Of a stretch of DNA of 64,000 bases, positions 12,116 through 24,077 are shown piece after piece. Position numbers and translations under genes: made by a program. The stretch covers positions 38,873,087 to 38,937,086 of the forward strand of contig NC_135013.1 in the NCBI RefSeq assembly GCF_051020955.1, written 5' to 3'. The stretch is from Megalopta genalis. Taxonomy: Eukaryota > Arthropoda > Insecta > Hymenoptera > Halictidae. The notes beneath the pieces were generated by a model. The model did not search any database. It was not told where the DNA came from and saw nothing but the letters and a program-made list of their open reading frames with translations. Position 1 is the stretch's first letter. Every line of letters begins with the position of its first letter.

Positions 12116-12951
12116 CGTGCGAACCAGAAGCAAAAACGCAGGCTCGATTTTATTCGAGAGAGAGAGAGGGGGGAGAGCGGTCTTTGATAGCCACGGTCCT
12201 CACGGTTGAATGGGATCGCTCAAAGAGAGGACCTTTAATCATTCGGACCACCTGTACAGCGTGGGATAGTCGGACTCGTCGTGTGATGTTCTCGAATGTG
12301 TCACGAGGGTCTTCAACAGCCTAAACAACCTGCCCGAGCATCGCGAGATAAAGAAGCGCACCGGCTCGTCACTCCGAGAAGCCTTTCGTGCATGGAGATA
12401 CTCTTGTTTGCGCCGAGCCAGATAAAGCTGAAGAGCTCGCGGACGGTTACATCCGGGGATCTTCGTAGACACCGCCCCGGCTCCCTGATTATTCCCCTAA
12501 TGACCTCTATTGTCCGACGATAGGGCCGGGGCTTCCTGTCAACCGTGTCGTATTTCGATTCCATCTCGCCTCGCTGTGGTCGATTCCCTTTCCTCTTCCT
12601 GGTTCCTCGACCGCTGTCTGCTATCGCTGCGTTCTCTAATTCAATGTTTCATCGGGCAGTTAATTTTCTTGAAATGAAATCTACACGATTTCTCGTTGCC
12701 ACCGCGTGCCAGCGGCGAACTTCGTTTCCATCTGTAGTCCTTATTTCTTTGTCTTCTTTGTTCCTTGCGTAGCTTTTCGATTATATCTTTTCTTGTGTGT
12801 TTTTTTTTAGTATGTAAGGCTATGTATCTTGATCAGAATGAGCATGCGACCAACAAGAAGAAAACAGAGTTGATAAGAAAGAATTTTCAGCAGCATCATC
12901 GTCGATTCTGTATAATCTGACTATGCGCTACACTTATGTCTAAATATAATA
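12116..12951. other. Unique sequence, no gene seen
   Basis: Mixed composition, trending to AT-rich towards 12.9 kb. No exon, RNA gene or transposon end was recognised. Confidence 0.45.
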
Positions 12952-13168
12952 CGGTAAAATCTCGATTATCCGGGCTAAGCAGAGTGACAAATGTTCAGAT
13001 AATAGCACAGTTGATTAGTGTTAAAATGCCAGATGTCATTTTTACTGAATTCTGCAATAAATCGTTTTGTACATGATTCGCATTTGATTGAGCTGATTTC
13101 GGATAAAGAGTATTTTTGAATAACAGATAATACTGATATTGAAGGACCGAATAATCGAGGTTCTAATG
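12952..13168. mobile_element. pogo/Tigger-like MITE (217 bp)
   Basis: TA flanks both ends (12950-12951 and 13169-13170). The left end is CGGTAAAATCTCGATTATCC and the right end, reverse-complemented, is CATTAGAACCTCGATTATTC. About 18 of 24 terminal positions match. The shared core CTCGATTAT(C/T)CGG is characteristic of pogo/Tigger-family ends (established knowledge). The interior has no long frame. Divergence between the ends indicates an old insertion. Confidence 0.7.
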
Positions 13169-13170
13169 TA

Positions 13171-16100
13171 TATGTATTTGTCTTCGCTTCTATCGCACAC
13201 TTGTTACTCGCTCAAAGCTCCCGTACAAAGTAAATGCCGGTGTCGGTAGCTCTCTGTTCCGCGTGTACGCCGTGTGAACACAAATTCGACATTCGCTTAT
13301 TTAGAATACTACGGATGTCGCGATTACTATATGTTCAATATTTTAACTCCCTGTTTTATGCTTTTTCCCACTCCTACATCGATTAAAACTTCTTTCTCCT
13401 TATTAGCATCCTAATATAAAAAAAGAATTTATATCCATCGCGTGTGAAGATTTACCTCGATGCTTGTCTACTGACGAAAGAAGAATAAATGCTTCCCCCG
13501 ATTCGAATAAAATTAACAACGTATTTATTTAGAACGTTGTACCGAAAGTGTTCATCGATAGCCTTGACCCGCCCTTCCGTCTGGGATCAAGCGGACAAAG
13601 CGCGATCTAGACAGCGACACAAAGAGTATCACTAGACACGAGCTTCCCCCTTCCTGCAGATAAGGAAATCGAGGCGCCAATGATTCGGAGAATGGCCTAC
13701 CAGCACAGAAAGTATGTCTCCGATGCATCGGCTCTGAAGAGGAACAGAAATGTTCGGGGCTGGAGTATCGGAGGACGGTAACCGCATTCTCGGGTATTGC
13801 CGGGTGATTTATGCGAAAGACTCGCAGGACGCGTGATCCTGGACTCGGGGCAGTTGTGCCGGCAGGCAGGCGTGAAATGAAGCTTCGAATTCGAGAGTGG
13901 CGAGCTCTCCTCTGCCGGCTCTTCGGTGACACAGTAGCTCGGGGGGCCGCACGAACGGCCGAGGTCTTTATGGGGCAACCTGAGACCGCAGAGACGAAGG
14001 CCAGGAGGACGTCCATCAAAGGGTTCCAAATAATTACCGCCGCTCGGGGCTGCGAAAGGATCGCCACGCCACCGTCACCTCGTTCACGCTGATAAGTCGA
14101 TGGTGGACGTTACTACGTCTTTTGAAAAAACAGCCTGCCGCGCACCGGATCCTAAGTCAATAACATCGCGACCAATATAAGATACTCGTTTGTAAAGCGA
14201 AACCCGATCGGCTCCATCAACCTGATCCGAAACTGGTCTCCGAGAGCTCTTCGAAACTTTCCGACCACGTTTGCTTATCCACGGATCAAAACAAATGAAC
14301 ATCCATCCCCTGCACACCGACTTGGATCGAAAGATATTCAACGCTGGACACTGCCGGTCGCATGACCGGTTTCATATTTTACGTCTCACGATTATTCTTC
14401 GTTCAGGCATGTCTTAATAAATTCTTGTCCGTTGTCCTACGAGGCAACACGTGTCAGCCGCTTTTGTGAATCTTGCAGGGGATATTGCCAGGCTGTTTAT
14501 GCATAATATTCGACACGCTGCTCTTTCTGTCTGCAGTGATCCTAAGGGCCGAGAGCGCGTATGTAATTATTCGTGTCCAGAACGTCGCACGAGAATTCAA
14601 CGAACTTCTCCTACAACAAAACGAAACGAGAATCGATGTTCTTTATTAAACCAAGCCAGCGACGATCTCCGATTCGTGATAATTCTACGATTTTTTACCG
14701 AAACACGTTCGCGCACACGATCTCGAACGTAAAAATCCGGCCGAAGTTGCTCTCGCGAGTATGCCGCACCGGAAAAAGAAAGAAAAATTTGCATCGGAAC
14801 ACGTCGTCCCATCCGCGTCCTCTTCTTCAACACGTTTTTCGTCGTCGGAGACGCTCGTTACACGCGAGTCGATCGTTAACGAGCCCGGGGACGGAACACG
14901 GTGTGCCGCGTTTCGGATATCTCTGAAGAAACCTCGTGGCTTCTTCGAGTTCCAAAGTGTTTGATCGATGGATCCTCGAGCCTCGGACCGGAAATTATGC
15001 GTCAGCCTATCGTCCGCGCCGGAAGTGACGGCACGGCGCCACACACCGATCACGCCACTATCTGCCGTTTCGTTGATTGCGTTTTCTTTCGTGCGCCGGG
15101 AAAGCTTCCGGCGTGTTTGTTTTTCGCACGGTTCTTCCGAGGACCGAGGACAATTTCCTTTCGCCGCGTGAAAAATGTTGGCCGAGGTGCGAAACCTTCG
15201 GCGATGCCGCCAATAAAACCGGCAATACGTTATCGAGCTTAAACAAGAGGCTTCCGGTGGCCGAAGATCGGAAGGGCCGCGTACGAGCCCGGTAACGCGA
15301 ATGCGAACGTAAACGAAAACGTAAACGTAAACGCAAACGCCAAAGCGTCGCGTGCCGTTAGAACAGGCGAGTTCCGGCTGCATTCATATTCTAATGACGA
15401 ACATTGTGAGCTGGGTCAGATGTTGGCAACCAAACGCCATTGTGCCTGATCTTCCAGGTTATCGCAGTTAGTAACGTTAAGACGTTGAGGGGGATCCGCC
15501 CACGAGAGATTCACTCTCGGGTGTATGAGACCGAGCAGGGGAGCCGAGAGTCCTCCTCCACGTGGAAACTAGATATCCTAGGGGGGTCTCGATCGAAAAT
15601 AACGGTTAGCCCAGGTCCCGGGGCCAATCGCAAGACGGGGCCCCGTGAAAAAGAGCGCGTGTCGTTTCTTTCTCTTAGGTTCATTTGGGACTACTTTTTT
15701 TCGGCGGAGGGGTGCAAGCGCGAGGAGCGCATTCACGCGTTCGGAATGATCATAGGGGAACGTGTTATTTTCTGTCTGGAGCAATCCGGCCGACTCGGCG
15801 CGGCACGGCGCGGTGCGGCGCGGAGCGAAGCGAAGCGGCGGCGTCAGCTGCCGCTAATAGAAATCGACCCAACGGATCGACCGGAAAGTTTCGCGCGGGG
15901 CGGTTAGTCCATCAACATTTCAATTTCGGGCCGATTGGTGCTCGAACGAGATAGCTCGTAAATAGTCGGCACAATATCGTCGGGAGGCACGGTTGTTCTT
16001 GAAAGGTAAGGAGCGCGCGGCGAAGCAAGCCGTTTGGCTTTCGAGGAAGCAGAAGACACGAGGAAAGAAGTTTCCGAAGGGTGAGTGGAATCTCGGTAAC

Positions 16101-17359
16101 CGGACAGGAACGAACTTTCGGATTAGGACGAAATAACTGGAATTACGGGCAATCCGCGAGCTTCGAAGGACCGATAAATCAAGGGTGGAAGCACGAGCAT
16201 CCGGTAGCCGGTTCCATTGGCCTGTTACACGCGACCGGAGCCGCCCGGCCCAATAATGCTCCGCCGACGAAACGATGGAACGGCGGAACGATCGGATCGG
16301 GAAAAGTCGGAGGATGGCTTGTCCCGGAAAATCCTTCGGGATTTTCGAGGGCCGAAATTCGTCACGCGATCGCGGCCCGATCGATCGGCCCTATCGCTCG
16401 CTTCGCCGACTGTCGGACTTGTCCGCCGATCTCGCAGCGGCGTGCTATTTTCGGCGAACGCGGAGAGTAAACAGTGCATCGACTTCGGAAACTTCGACAC
16501 CGAATAATTTATAATCGACCCCGATTCCCGGTATTCGATCGCCGGAGCGAGTTCATCGAAAGCCTCCGGAAGTCCGCTTCTCGCGTAAACAATGGCCGGC
16601 GGCCAACAATGGCCAGGCATCTCGATCGGCGAGGAATAACCCTAAATTACGATCGGGATCTGAATCCGAAAACGCTCGACGCTATCTACGATCGCGACCG
16701 AAGGACCACGGGAAAGAAAGGAAAAAAAATCAGCGGAGAATCTGAACCGCCCAGCGGAGGGTAGATATGTACCGTTGCATCTGTCGTCACGCCCTTTCCC
16801 GTCTCCGCGCCTCTGTGTGCGTTCGGCTCGCGGCGCTGTGTGTGCACGCGTGTCTCCTCGTACGTGTAAAGTCACATGTCGCTCTTACGGAGACGCGCAA
16901 GGGGATGTTTTTCAGTTTGGGGTCGCCGGAGAAGGGCCTAAATGTTTTATTACTTAATCATAACGCTCGGGGGCGGGTCGCCGGGCCGCTCGGTGGGGGC
17001 CGTACGAGCATAATGCGTTCGGGGGAAGGGACGCGACGAAATCATGCTCGGAACCAATTATTCATACGCGTCGAATAAGCTGCGGAGGATAAGACGCGGG
17101 GGCCCTCGATAAATCACGCAGATATCTCGCCGGATAACGGAGGGAACGTGGTGGCAAGCGACGAAGCAGAGCAGATCAACTTTACACAAGTTTCTAGCGA
17201 GTATGGTTATGTCTCGACGGTTGTAGCGCTTTGGTACAGCGTCGCGTTTCTTGTATTTCTATTTACTACGCATTGTGTTTCGCTCCGTTTCGTTTCGCAT
17301 TACATATCTCAATTTATCACTCTAATTTCTTTGACTATCTCTATGGCCACCATTAAGAC
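13171..17359. other. Unique CpG-rich sequence, no supported gene
   Basis: A 232-codon minus-strand frame (14685-15383) and a 171-codon frame (13552-14067) occur in CpG-rich DNA with several other open frames overlapping. Neither has paired splice signals or a recognisable domain. Donor-like GAAAG|gtaagg (about 16003) and CGAAGG|gtgagt (about 16080) sit on the plus strand with no convincing coding exon upstream. Confidence 0.4.
15301..15345. repeat. GTAAAC hexamer repeat
   Basis: Short tandem run of variants of the hexamer (aacgtaaac, gaaaacgtaaac, gcaaac), about seven degenerate units. Confidence 0.85.
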
Positions 17360-17361
17360 TA

Positions 17362-17576
17362 TAGTAAGTTCTCCCTAATTTTCCTCCAACTTGTAAACAA
17401 AAATGGACAATTTGAGAAGAGGAGATACGATTATTCGAGCCTTGCACCACGTTTTTATAATTGTCGACAGTCGGAAACTATAAAAATGAGCCGCGAGGCT
17501 CGAATAGTCGTCTCTCGTCTTTCCAAATTGTCTATTTTTGTTTAAAAGCTGAAGAAAAATTAGGGAGAATTTACTG
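17362..17576. mobile_element. MITE-A copy 2
   Basis: A 215-bp copy flanked by TA (17360-17361 and 17577-17578). Left end tagtaagttctccctaattt and right end aattagggagaatttactg are inverted repeats, and the interior folds back through ATTCGAGCCTTGC and GCGAGGCTCGAAT arms around a centre near 17.47 kb. It is intact at both ends. No transposase. Confidence 0.9.
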
Positions 17577-17710
17577 TATTTCAATTTGCACATATGTTCG
17601 TATTTTCGTAATACGAAAATGTATTCTTGTTTAAAATTCACTTTGAGAATCGTAACTATACGCACTACTCATATAAATTATTAAATTTGTTCAAGTAGAG
17701 TTGCGTTTAA

Positions 17711-17932
17711 CACTAGATTTATGGAACCCGTCAAAACGACGGGTCACTAATTTTTTAATTTACGATTATTCATATCGTAAAGATACATTTATGAGTGATT
17801 TATTCAATTTATATGTTACTTACAGCAAATGTAACAATAACACTTGTTAAAAATCAGAATGAATGCCTTATTGTTACTTTTATAAACGAATATGAAACAG
17901 CTGTTTTTTGTGCACCGTAAATCTAACATCAT
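17711..17932. mobile_element. Degraded TTAA-flanked piggyBac-like MITE
   Basis: TTAA flanks both sides (17707-17710 and 17933-17936). A shared end motif AGATTTA(T/C)GG appears near the left end and, inverted, near the right end, but the two copies are offset by a few bases. A hairpin ACCCGTC-aaaac-GACGGGT lies just inside the left end (17726-17744). TTAA is the established target of piggyBac. The imperfect ends lower confidence. Confidence 0.4.
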
Positions 17933-18532
17933 TTAATGTTATAACATAATATAATGTTAATATCATCTCCCAATGTTCATACGTAATCGTTTCTTTTACT
18001 CGCGAAGCAGTTCCCTAAAAATGTGGCGATGATTCTGCGTCCAATGTCGAGGTACTACCGCGGTTCGATGAAGAGGGGTCGATTACCGATTTCTGCGGCA
18101 GATAGGCGCGGAGAGCGTATTCCTCGAGCCCGAAAAACACGAACAACTCAATTAGCCGGATAAAGAGGGGTGGCAGGGTATCCGGCCGTCGCGAAATAAA
18201 GAGACAGAGGGATGATAAAACGGGCGAGAGATTCAATGTGCATTGACGCGAGAACCGCCGTGACAAAAGGCTGAGGCATCCCCGCTTATTGTCGCGTCGG
18301 CTCCGCGTGTAATTCCGCGGGCCTGTGTGTTTGTGTGTGCGTGTGCGTGGCTGCGTGCCCCGACACACGTCTGCCTCCGCGTGTACGAAAGTACACTATA
18401 TAACTACATTAGGGGTCGCAACCTTCCCCCGTAGCACGCGCCAGCTGGCTCATTGTTAAATTACGGCCCCACCGATATCTGTTTGTCAGCGGCGTAGAAT
18501 CTCGATCGTAGAAATTTATTAACGCCGTTTAC

Positions 18533-18578
18533 CTCTTTGCGGCGCGATCACGTGACCGGGGCTTGCTCGTTTAGGCAT
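18533..18578 (-). CDS. Speculative tiny first coding exon
   Basis: Minus-strand ATG (18578-18576) begins MPKRASPGHVIAPQR and runs to CAAAGAG|gtaaac, an acceptable donor (GT at 18532-18531). The exon is only 46 nt, no partner exon is found, and the donor is not the strongest class. Chance occurrence is likely. Confidence 0.12.
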
Positions 18579-19264
18579 CTCGGAGGATACCGAACGCGAA
18601 CGCGAGTGCTAAAGTGATTTTATCGGGGACAACTTGAATCTTTTCAGTGTTTTTGTTGCAAAGAAAGTTTGGACAAAGAGTAAATGTTACATTGGAAGCA
18701 ACGGTAGAGGAAGAAGCTGGAAAGTTTCGAATGATTCGGGACCGACGCCAATGGCAGGATCATCCTCTAATGTATTTACACGGGGTGGAGACAGGGACGG
18801 TGTGCCGATGGGGTGAGATTTGTCACCCCGGGCACACGGGACGATACGTGTCGTACACGGACCACGTTTGTATCACCATTGTCATCCGAGCTGAAAGATT
18901 AAGCTAATTTCACACATGTCCGCCCGCTCCGCGTCATTCACCTATGTTCACCGCTGACAGTTGACAGTGTCGCGTGACATAATATGAAACTGTTCCCGAC
19001 TGACGAATGACTGGCCCGCTCAATGGAAGACAATCGGACGACGACCATTATTCTCCACCCAAATTAATATAGCATTTGCAGCGCCCCTCGAACGTCACGC
19101 CTCCGGTTGCCTCGAAAGCGTTTCAACAGCCAGAAATTACAACCCTTGCGTCGATATCAAAAAGCTTCTACGACGTTCAATAACATCAAGAGCAACACTC
19201 CATGATTTTAACAAATATTTGAATGCCTGGAATGTAAACCAGGTTCTAATTGCCCCCTCCCCCT

Positions 19265-19297
19265 CCCAAAATAGATATTAAAAGAAACTATTTTGGG
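19265..19297. repeat. Perfect 10-bp hairpin
   Basis: CCCAAAATAG (19265-19274) and CTATTTTGGG (19288-19297) pair perfectly around a 13-nt AT-rich loop. It is preceded by a CCCCCTCCCCCT run, so it is not a classical terminator in this eukaryotic context. Confidence 0.6.
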
Positions 19298-19798
19298 TAC
19301 ATTAACACGAGGATTAAAATAATATACAGTGAACGCAAAATACGTATACTTTTACACAACGCGAACTAGCTATTGATCTATCCGTAAAATTAGAAAATAA
19401 TTCAAAGGTATAACGATGATACGAAGTGTTCGAATACACTTTTGCGAGGCCCGAATCCATCGCAGCCAGATGAAAGATTCGAGGAATCATGAATCCGTCC
19501 CCGGAAGCACTAACGATGCTCGGATAAAATCAAAGATCGATCGGCCGCGCCGGGACAGTTGTCGGTGGAAGATGGCAACATCTGCTCGAGTGTCCCGCTC
19601 GATTAGCCCGCTGCTGTCCGAAGGCCCAAAACGCACACGCGTTCGCCTGTGGCGGAGGATTCCGCCCACATCCTTCGGGGTTTACGATTACATAAGGCCG
19701 TACACATGTACGAGAATGTTCACACGTGTCCTCGCCTCGGAGCGCGCATATTTTTTCCTCGGTCCCCGGCTCATCCCATCGCGCCGCGGCACGTCGGG

Positions 19799-19826
19799 AC
19801 CAGGCCCGGGACCGGGACCGGGACGT
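19799..19826. repeat. GGGACC tandem repeat
   Basis: About four units of GGGACC/GGGACG. A related hexamer (CCCGGT) occurs at 29227-29253. Confidence 0.85.
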
Positions 19827-20749
19827 TTTTACAACCTGACGCGAACGGACACCTGCGACGAACAAAGTTTTCGGACCTCTGGCCCGCCTTCGTCCTCGCG
19901 CCGAACACGCTTATTATTCCGCCGAGCGTGATTACCGTTTCTGATGCGTTGTCGAAAAAAGATCCGCGGATAATGCTGTCCGGGGTGGACGGCGACCGGC
20001 TAGCCTATGAAATAAAGACTTTACGAGGAGGGTCCGCTTATTGCGTCCTCGCGTCGGAAGGAATCACCGGGAAACGCGGCGTGTAATGAGTTAATCTTTC
20101 GCGTGCGCAATTACCGCTTCCTCGAACACGTTTCAGCATCCGAGCCCCGGCCGGCGACTATAAATTTCTTCAACTAGGATGACGCCGGTAATTGCGTCCG
20201 ATCGGTGAAACTTTTGCTCGCGAACCTCGCTCTTTCGAAGAAGTCCGGGCAGAGCCCGAAGAAGGGACCGTGTAATTTGGACGTGCAGCTTCGGCTCACG
20301 GCGAGCTTTTCATTCCCGCAAGACCTACGACGGCTACGACCTCCACAAATCTCTCGCACGGCAAATCTCTGCGTCTCTTCGTCGAGAGACCCTTCTATCG
20401 GCAACAGACAATACTTCCTCTAGAATTCAAATCTTTTGATATTTCTTGCATAGAGGTGTAATTTTTTGTTAAAGCTAGATGTCTCTGTTTTTTGTTTTTA
20501 AATCGTATAGAGATTGAGTCTAAGACTGTCCAAATACCACCTAAATAGTACACATATGTTATTTGTGATAATTCAGAGTATAATTTATAATAAAAGTTAC
20601 GTAAACGAGGATGTTTATTGCTTGTAACATTCTACCCCTTCTCGTTTAACAACTGACCTCTGATACGGGGCTAATGGTTACACTGTCCTCGCTTACATTG
20701 AATCATTAATTTCTGATGTTCTATAGAATACACGATCAAATCACATATA

Positions 20750-21114
20750 CAGGTTGTCCCAAAAATGTCTCGCAATCCGAAAGTGGCGGGTTTCTCAGGT
20801 CATTTGAAGCAACTTCTTCTTTTACAAAAATTTTCTTCGACGCACCGTTAACGAGTTATTAACGAAAAACAGTGAGCAATGAGAGGCGAGCTCAGCTGGC
20901 GCGAGGCGACCGAGCCAATGAGCGGAACTGGGCTTCGTGCGCTGGTTGGCTGGGCCGCCTCGCGTCAGTCGTACTCCATTCTTATTGGTCATTGTTTTTT
21001 GTTAATAACTCGTTAACGGTGCCTCGGAGAACATTTTTGTAAAGGGAGAAGTTGCTTCAAATGATCCGAGGAACCCGCCATTTCCGGATTACGAGACATT
21101 TTTGGGACATCCTG
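20750..21114. mobile_element. MITE-B copy 1 (365 bp)
   Basis: TA flanks both ends (20748-20749 and 21115-21116). The left end is CAGGTTGTCCCAAAAATGTC and the right end inverted is CAGGATGTCCCAAAAATGTC. Inner arms include gttaacgagttattaacg on the left and its complement on the right, so the copy can fold along much of its length. It has no transposase frame. It is the same length as the copy at 56428-56792 but in the opposite orientation, judged by the asymmetric centre (gagctcagctggcgcgaggc). Confidence 0.92.
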
Positions 21115-21140
21115 TATAAACCCCAATGTCTCCATTGACA

Positions 21141-21357
21141 CAGTAATGTCTCCCTAATTGACTGTCAGATTGTGCATAAAAATGGACAATTTGGGAAGAG
21201 GAGATACGATTATTCGAGCCTTTCCATTTCGTTTTCATAGTCGTTGACAATCGATAACCATAACAGAAGAGCCACAAGGCTCGAACAATCGTATCTCCTC
21301 TTCTAAAATTATCCATTTTTGTGGATAATCTGAGCGTCAATTGGAGAGACGTTACTG
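21141..21357. mobile_element. MITE-A copy 3
   Basis: A 217-bp copy beginning cagtaatgtctccctaattg and ending ggagagacgttactg with TA to the right (21358-21359). The left flank reads CA instead of TA. It lies 26 bp from the end of MITE-B copy 1, and the intervening bases (aatgtctccattgaca) resemble its own start, suggesting a small duplication at the junction. The interior shows the family's AGCC arms around gttgacaatcgataac. Confidence 0.9.
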
Positions 21358-21359
21358 TA

Positions 21360-22533
21360 GTTCCTTTACCTGACAAAAATGTTAAAATATCAGATTATTG
21401 TACAGACAACAGAGATTTTTGTGAATCTGTGACAATCAGCCCCGATCTCTCCTAGCTATCTAAAGACCGCGAAGATTCCTTTTCCTTCCGATTTCTGCAA
21501 AGTAATTTACGGAAATAGGAGCTTGCAGAAGGATCCCACGCATCGTGACACAGAATGGTCTTAGACATCTCAGAATCTTGCAGAGAGGAAATTTTCTGGC
21601 AAACGTTCGGGATCTCCTCGGCAAATGTCCCGCTGCGACACGGAGACGTGGACGGATTCCGGAGCGTTGTCATTTGACACAGTGCTAAACCCGATTCGCA
21701 CCACAAGCCGATCCTCGCTCTTCTTCCCCGTGAGCCTTTTTCGCCCTTTTTCTCTCCACTTCTCTCTGCTTCTCTCTCGGCCTCCGACCCCGCTTCTCTC
21801 CGTCGAGCTGCGAGTTTTTGTCTCGGAGTCCTCGTTCCCAAGCGGAGAACAAACGAGACGACGACCACGCGCACGCACACTCGCGTTACCGCCGACAGTC
21901 GAAACGCGAGCATGTGCTTGTGCGCGTACTCCAATGCTCGGACACACGCGAATGTGCCGACGAATCGGGCCCTGTGTGCGCGCCCGTTCGTGTGCAGGGT
22001 CTCACGCGAAAATGCTTGCACACGGACGGGCTCGCACACAGAACGGAAGCCAGTTTGTGCGAAAATGTAGGGAACCCGGGGCGTCGGTGGTTGTACACGA
22101 TGGACGTACGTGTGAACACTGCGAGAAGCGGGTGATCACGATTCCCAGAGCGGGATTCAATTCAAAGAGTGGTCCGCGAATCTCTCGGGAAGATAAGGAG
22201 GCCGGCCATTCACGGAAGAATAGGAGCGTGGTGTGTAGACGGTTAGAAAGACATTCGGGCCCGAAAGACATCCCGGAGTCCGTCCAGAAGATAATGAACC
22301 CCCTTTTGTACAAGTTACTCGATAAGAGCGGCGAGCCGCTTTCTCAAGGGGTCAGTTCTCTTTCTCTTTTCGAGACGATTACACCGTGTGAACGGCCAAT
22401 GAGCGGCCAGCTATTGGCAAGTGTCCCCGGTGATTAAACTAATGAGCCGCGAGACAAGTTGACAGGAAGATACAGAAATCGCGAATTCATCTCGACGGAA
22501 GCATTTTGCTTTTTTTTTTTGGTTGCTCGAAAC
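21360..22533. other. Unique CpG-rich sequence, no supported gene
   Basis: A 270-codon plus-strand frame (21625-22437) and a 195-codon minus frame overlap almost fully. They are cysteine/arginine/serine-rich from CpG- and CAC-rich DNA and have no recognisable domain. Short inverted or repeated cac/gtg segments occur at 21.86-22.03 kb. Confidence 0.4.
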
Positions 22534-22930
22534 CAGAGACTGATGCCGGTGTACGAAATACCGATAAATATTTTGGTACTTTTATCGGTATCGACGTCAC
22601 ATACCGGTATTAAAACCGATTTTCCAAATAGTGGTTACGTTACGACGACAATATGGAAACGAATGCCGGTATACAGTAATTTCTCCCCAATTCGTGCTCG
22701 GATTGCACACAAATATGAGCAATTTGGGAAGAGAAGATACGAGATTATTCGAAGCTAGCGGCTCGTTTTTATAGTTACCGATTGTCAACAACAATAAAAA
22801 CGAGCCTCAAGGCTCGAATAATCGTATCACCTCTTCCCAAGTTGTTCATTTTTGTACGCAATCAGAGCGCGAATTAGGGAGAAATTACTGTAATACCTAA
22901 ACCATAGAATATTTCGGTGTTCAGTCTCTG
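22534..22930. mobile_element. hAT-like non-autonomous element, interrupted by MITE-A
   Basis: The left end CAGAGACTGATGCCGGTGTA and the inverted right end CAGAGACTGAACACCGAAAT share a perfect 10-bp terminus and partial similarity beyond it. The CAGAG terminus and overall form fit hAT elements (family knowledge). A clear 8-bp target duplication is not visible (ctcgaaac against atttgctg), so boundaries or class may be wrong. Inside the left part are further inverted taccggta/tatcggta motifs. A complete MITE-A (22674-22890) is inserted. Removing it and one TA leaves an original of about 178 bp. Confidence 0.6.
22674..22890. mobile_element. MITE-A copy 4, nested
   Basis: A 217-bp copy with TA on both sides (22672-22673 and 22891-22892). 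The ends cagtaatttctccccaattc and gaattagggagaaattactg are near-perfect inverted repeats, and the arms with the GCCTCAAGGCTCGAATAATC core are well preserved. It interrupts the hAT-like element and is therefore younger than it. Confidence 0.93.
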
Positions 22931-23999
22931 ATTTGCTGTCACAGAGATTGATATTTAAATATGAAATTACATTATTTTCGATGGAAGTTGTCTTTTATTT
23001 CACATTCGGTGCAATTCGTGCGTCTTTAAAGATAGCCCGATATTAATCCTTAATAATCCAATGCCGTCGCATACGCGGCAAAAATAAATTAAACCGTAAA
23101 ATCTGGCAGGAAACTTTGGAAAAATAGACACGATTATTATGATGAAGTTTTATTAAAAAATAAATATTCTTTTCCTTAGTACAAAATTTCACTTCGCATG
23201 AAAAATAGTCTGGACTTGGCGGTATGTAAACTGGAAATACTTCCGGTCTGCTGAGGGTTAACATTGTCCGTGATGTTAAAAATGCAATACTGACAAGATT
23301 TCTAAGCTTGTCACTGGAAGAACAGCGAGTTATTCCATATCTGGCCGGCTTCCTCCACCAAACCGAGTTTCCACCTTACCGGAGGAGCATTACCCTCGCG
23401 CACGTACCTCCGCGAGGACAAAATAGACGCAACAGCCGTACGTGCCTGGAAACGGCAACAGTTTCTCAGTGCACGCGTTCATTCTCCGGTCTGTCACTGC
23501 AGCCCGCTGTAAATTTAAATACGGTGACGGTCGTCGACGGTCGAGATCGAGGACCTCGAAGGCTTGGGTGGACCGGAGATGATTACGTGGTTCGGTACCC
23601 GTGAGATCATCCCGTCCAATGGACCGAGGCACTCGAGATAGCAGGGAAGCCACTGTGTCGCGGGAAAATTGGGCCTGAGAAACCGGAGGAGAGCCGTAAA
23701 AAAGCCGGGCCTCTCGAGGGCCGAGGAAAACGTAATTACGTTCAAACGCCGCGAGTGTAAAGTTTCCTATCGATTTTATCGCTCCGAGGTTTGTCGATCC
23801 GGAGACGAGACGAGACATCCTCGCGGCCCATCCGAGAGCGGTCGTAAAACGCGACTCGCGGTCTCCGATGGGCAAACAATCGTGCGATACCAAAACGATC
23901 GTAAAACCTCGGGCGTCGATAAATCTCGCGAAGCTGTCCAAACACGATGCAGCAGCAACCGAGCAACCTTCATGACGTACAAACGACGCGAACAACGAC

Positions 24000-24000
<1 letters not shown>

Positions 24001-24040
<40 letters not shown>

Positions 24041-24041
24041 A

Positions 24042-24075
<34 letters not shown>
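24001..24075. repeat. (CT)n microsatellite
   Basis: Two long CT runs separated by taactccc. Simple repeat. Confidence 0.97.

Positions 24076-24077
<2 letters not shown>

Larger units (their letters stand above)
17937..20749. other. Mixed unique sequence, no supported gene
   Basis: Unique sequence with a short perfect hairpin (19265-19297), a GGGACC tandem (19799-19826) and a possible tiny minus-strand start exon (18533-18578). A 20-mer at 18505-18524 recurs at 27875-27894. The 171- and 145-codon frames near 19.4-20.1 kb overlap each other and an antisense frame and look like chance. Confidence 0.4.

Noticed and set aside
11598..12209. Leucine/serine-rich and arginine/glutamate-rich frames of 130-145 codons on both strands
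   Set aside because: They are translations of the (CT)n/(GA)n tract. All frames are open because the repeat has no stops.
17148..17378. 76-codon hydrophobic frame
   Set aside because: It runs into the end of MITE-A copy 2 and has no independent support.
23043..23264. Possible eroded piggyBac-like element between TTAATCC and GGGTTAA
   Set aside because: Ends match at only a few positions beyond TTAA, which is too weak to call.
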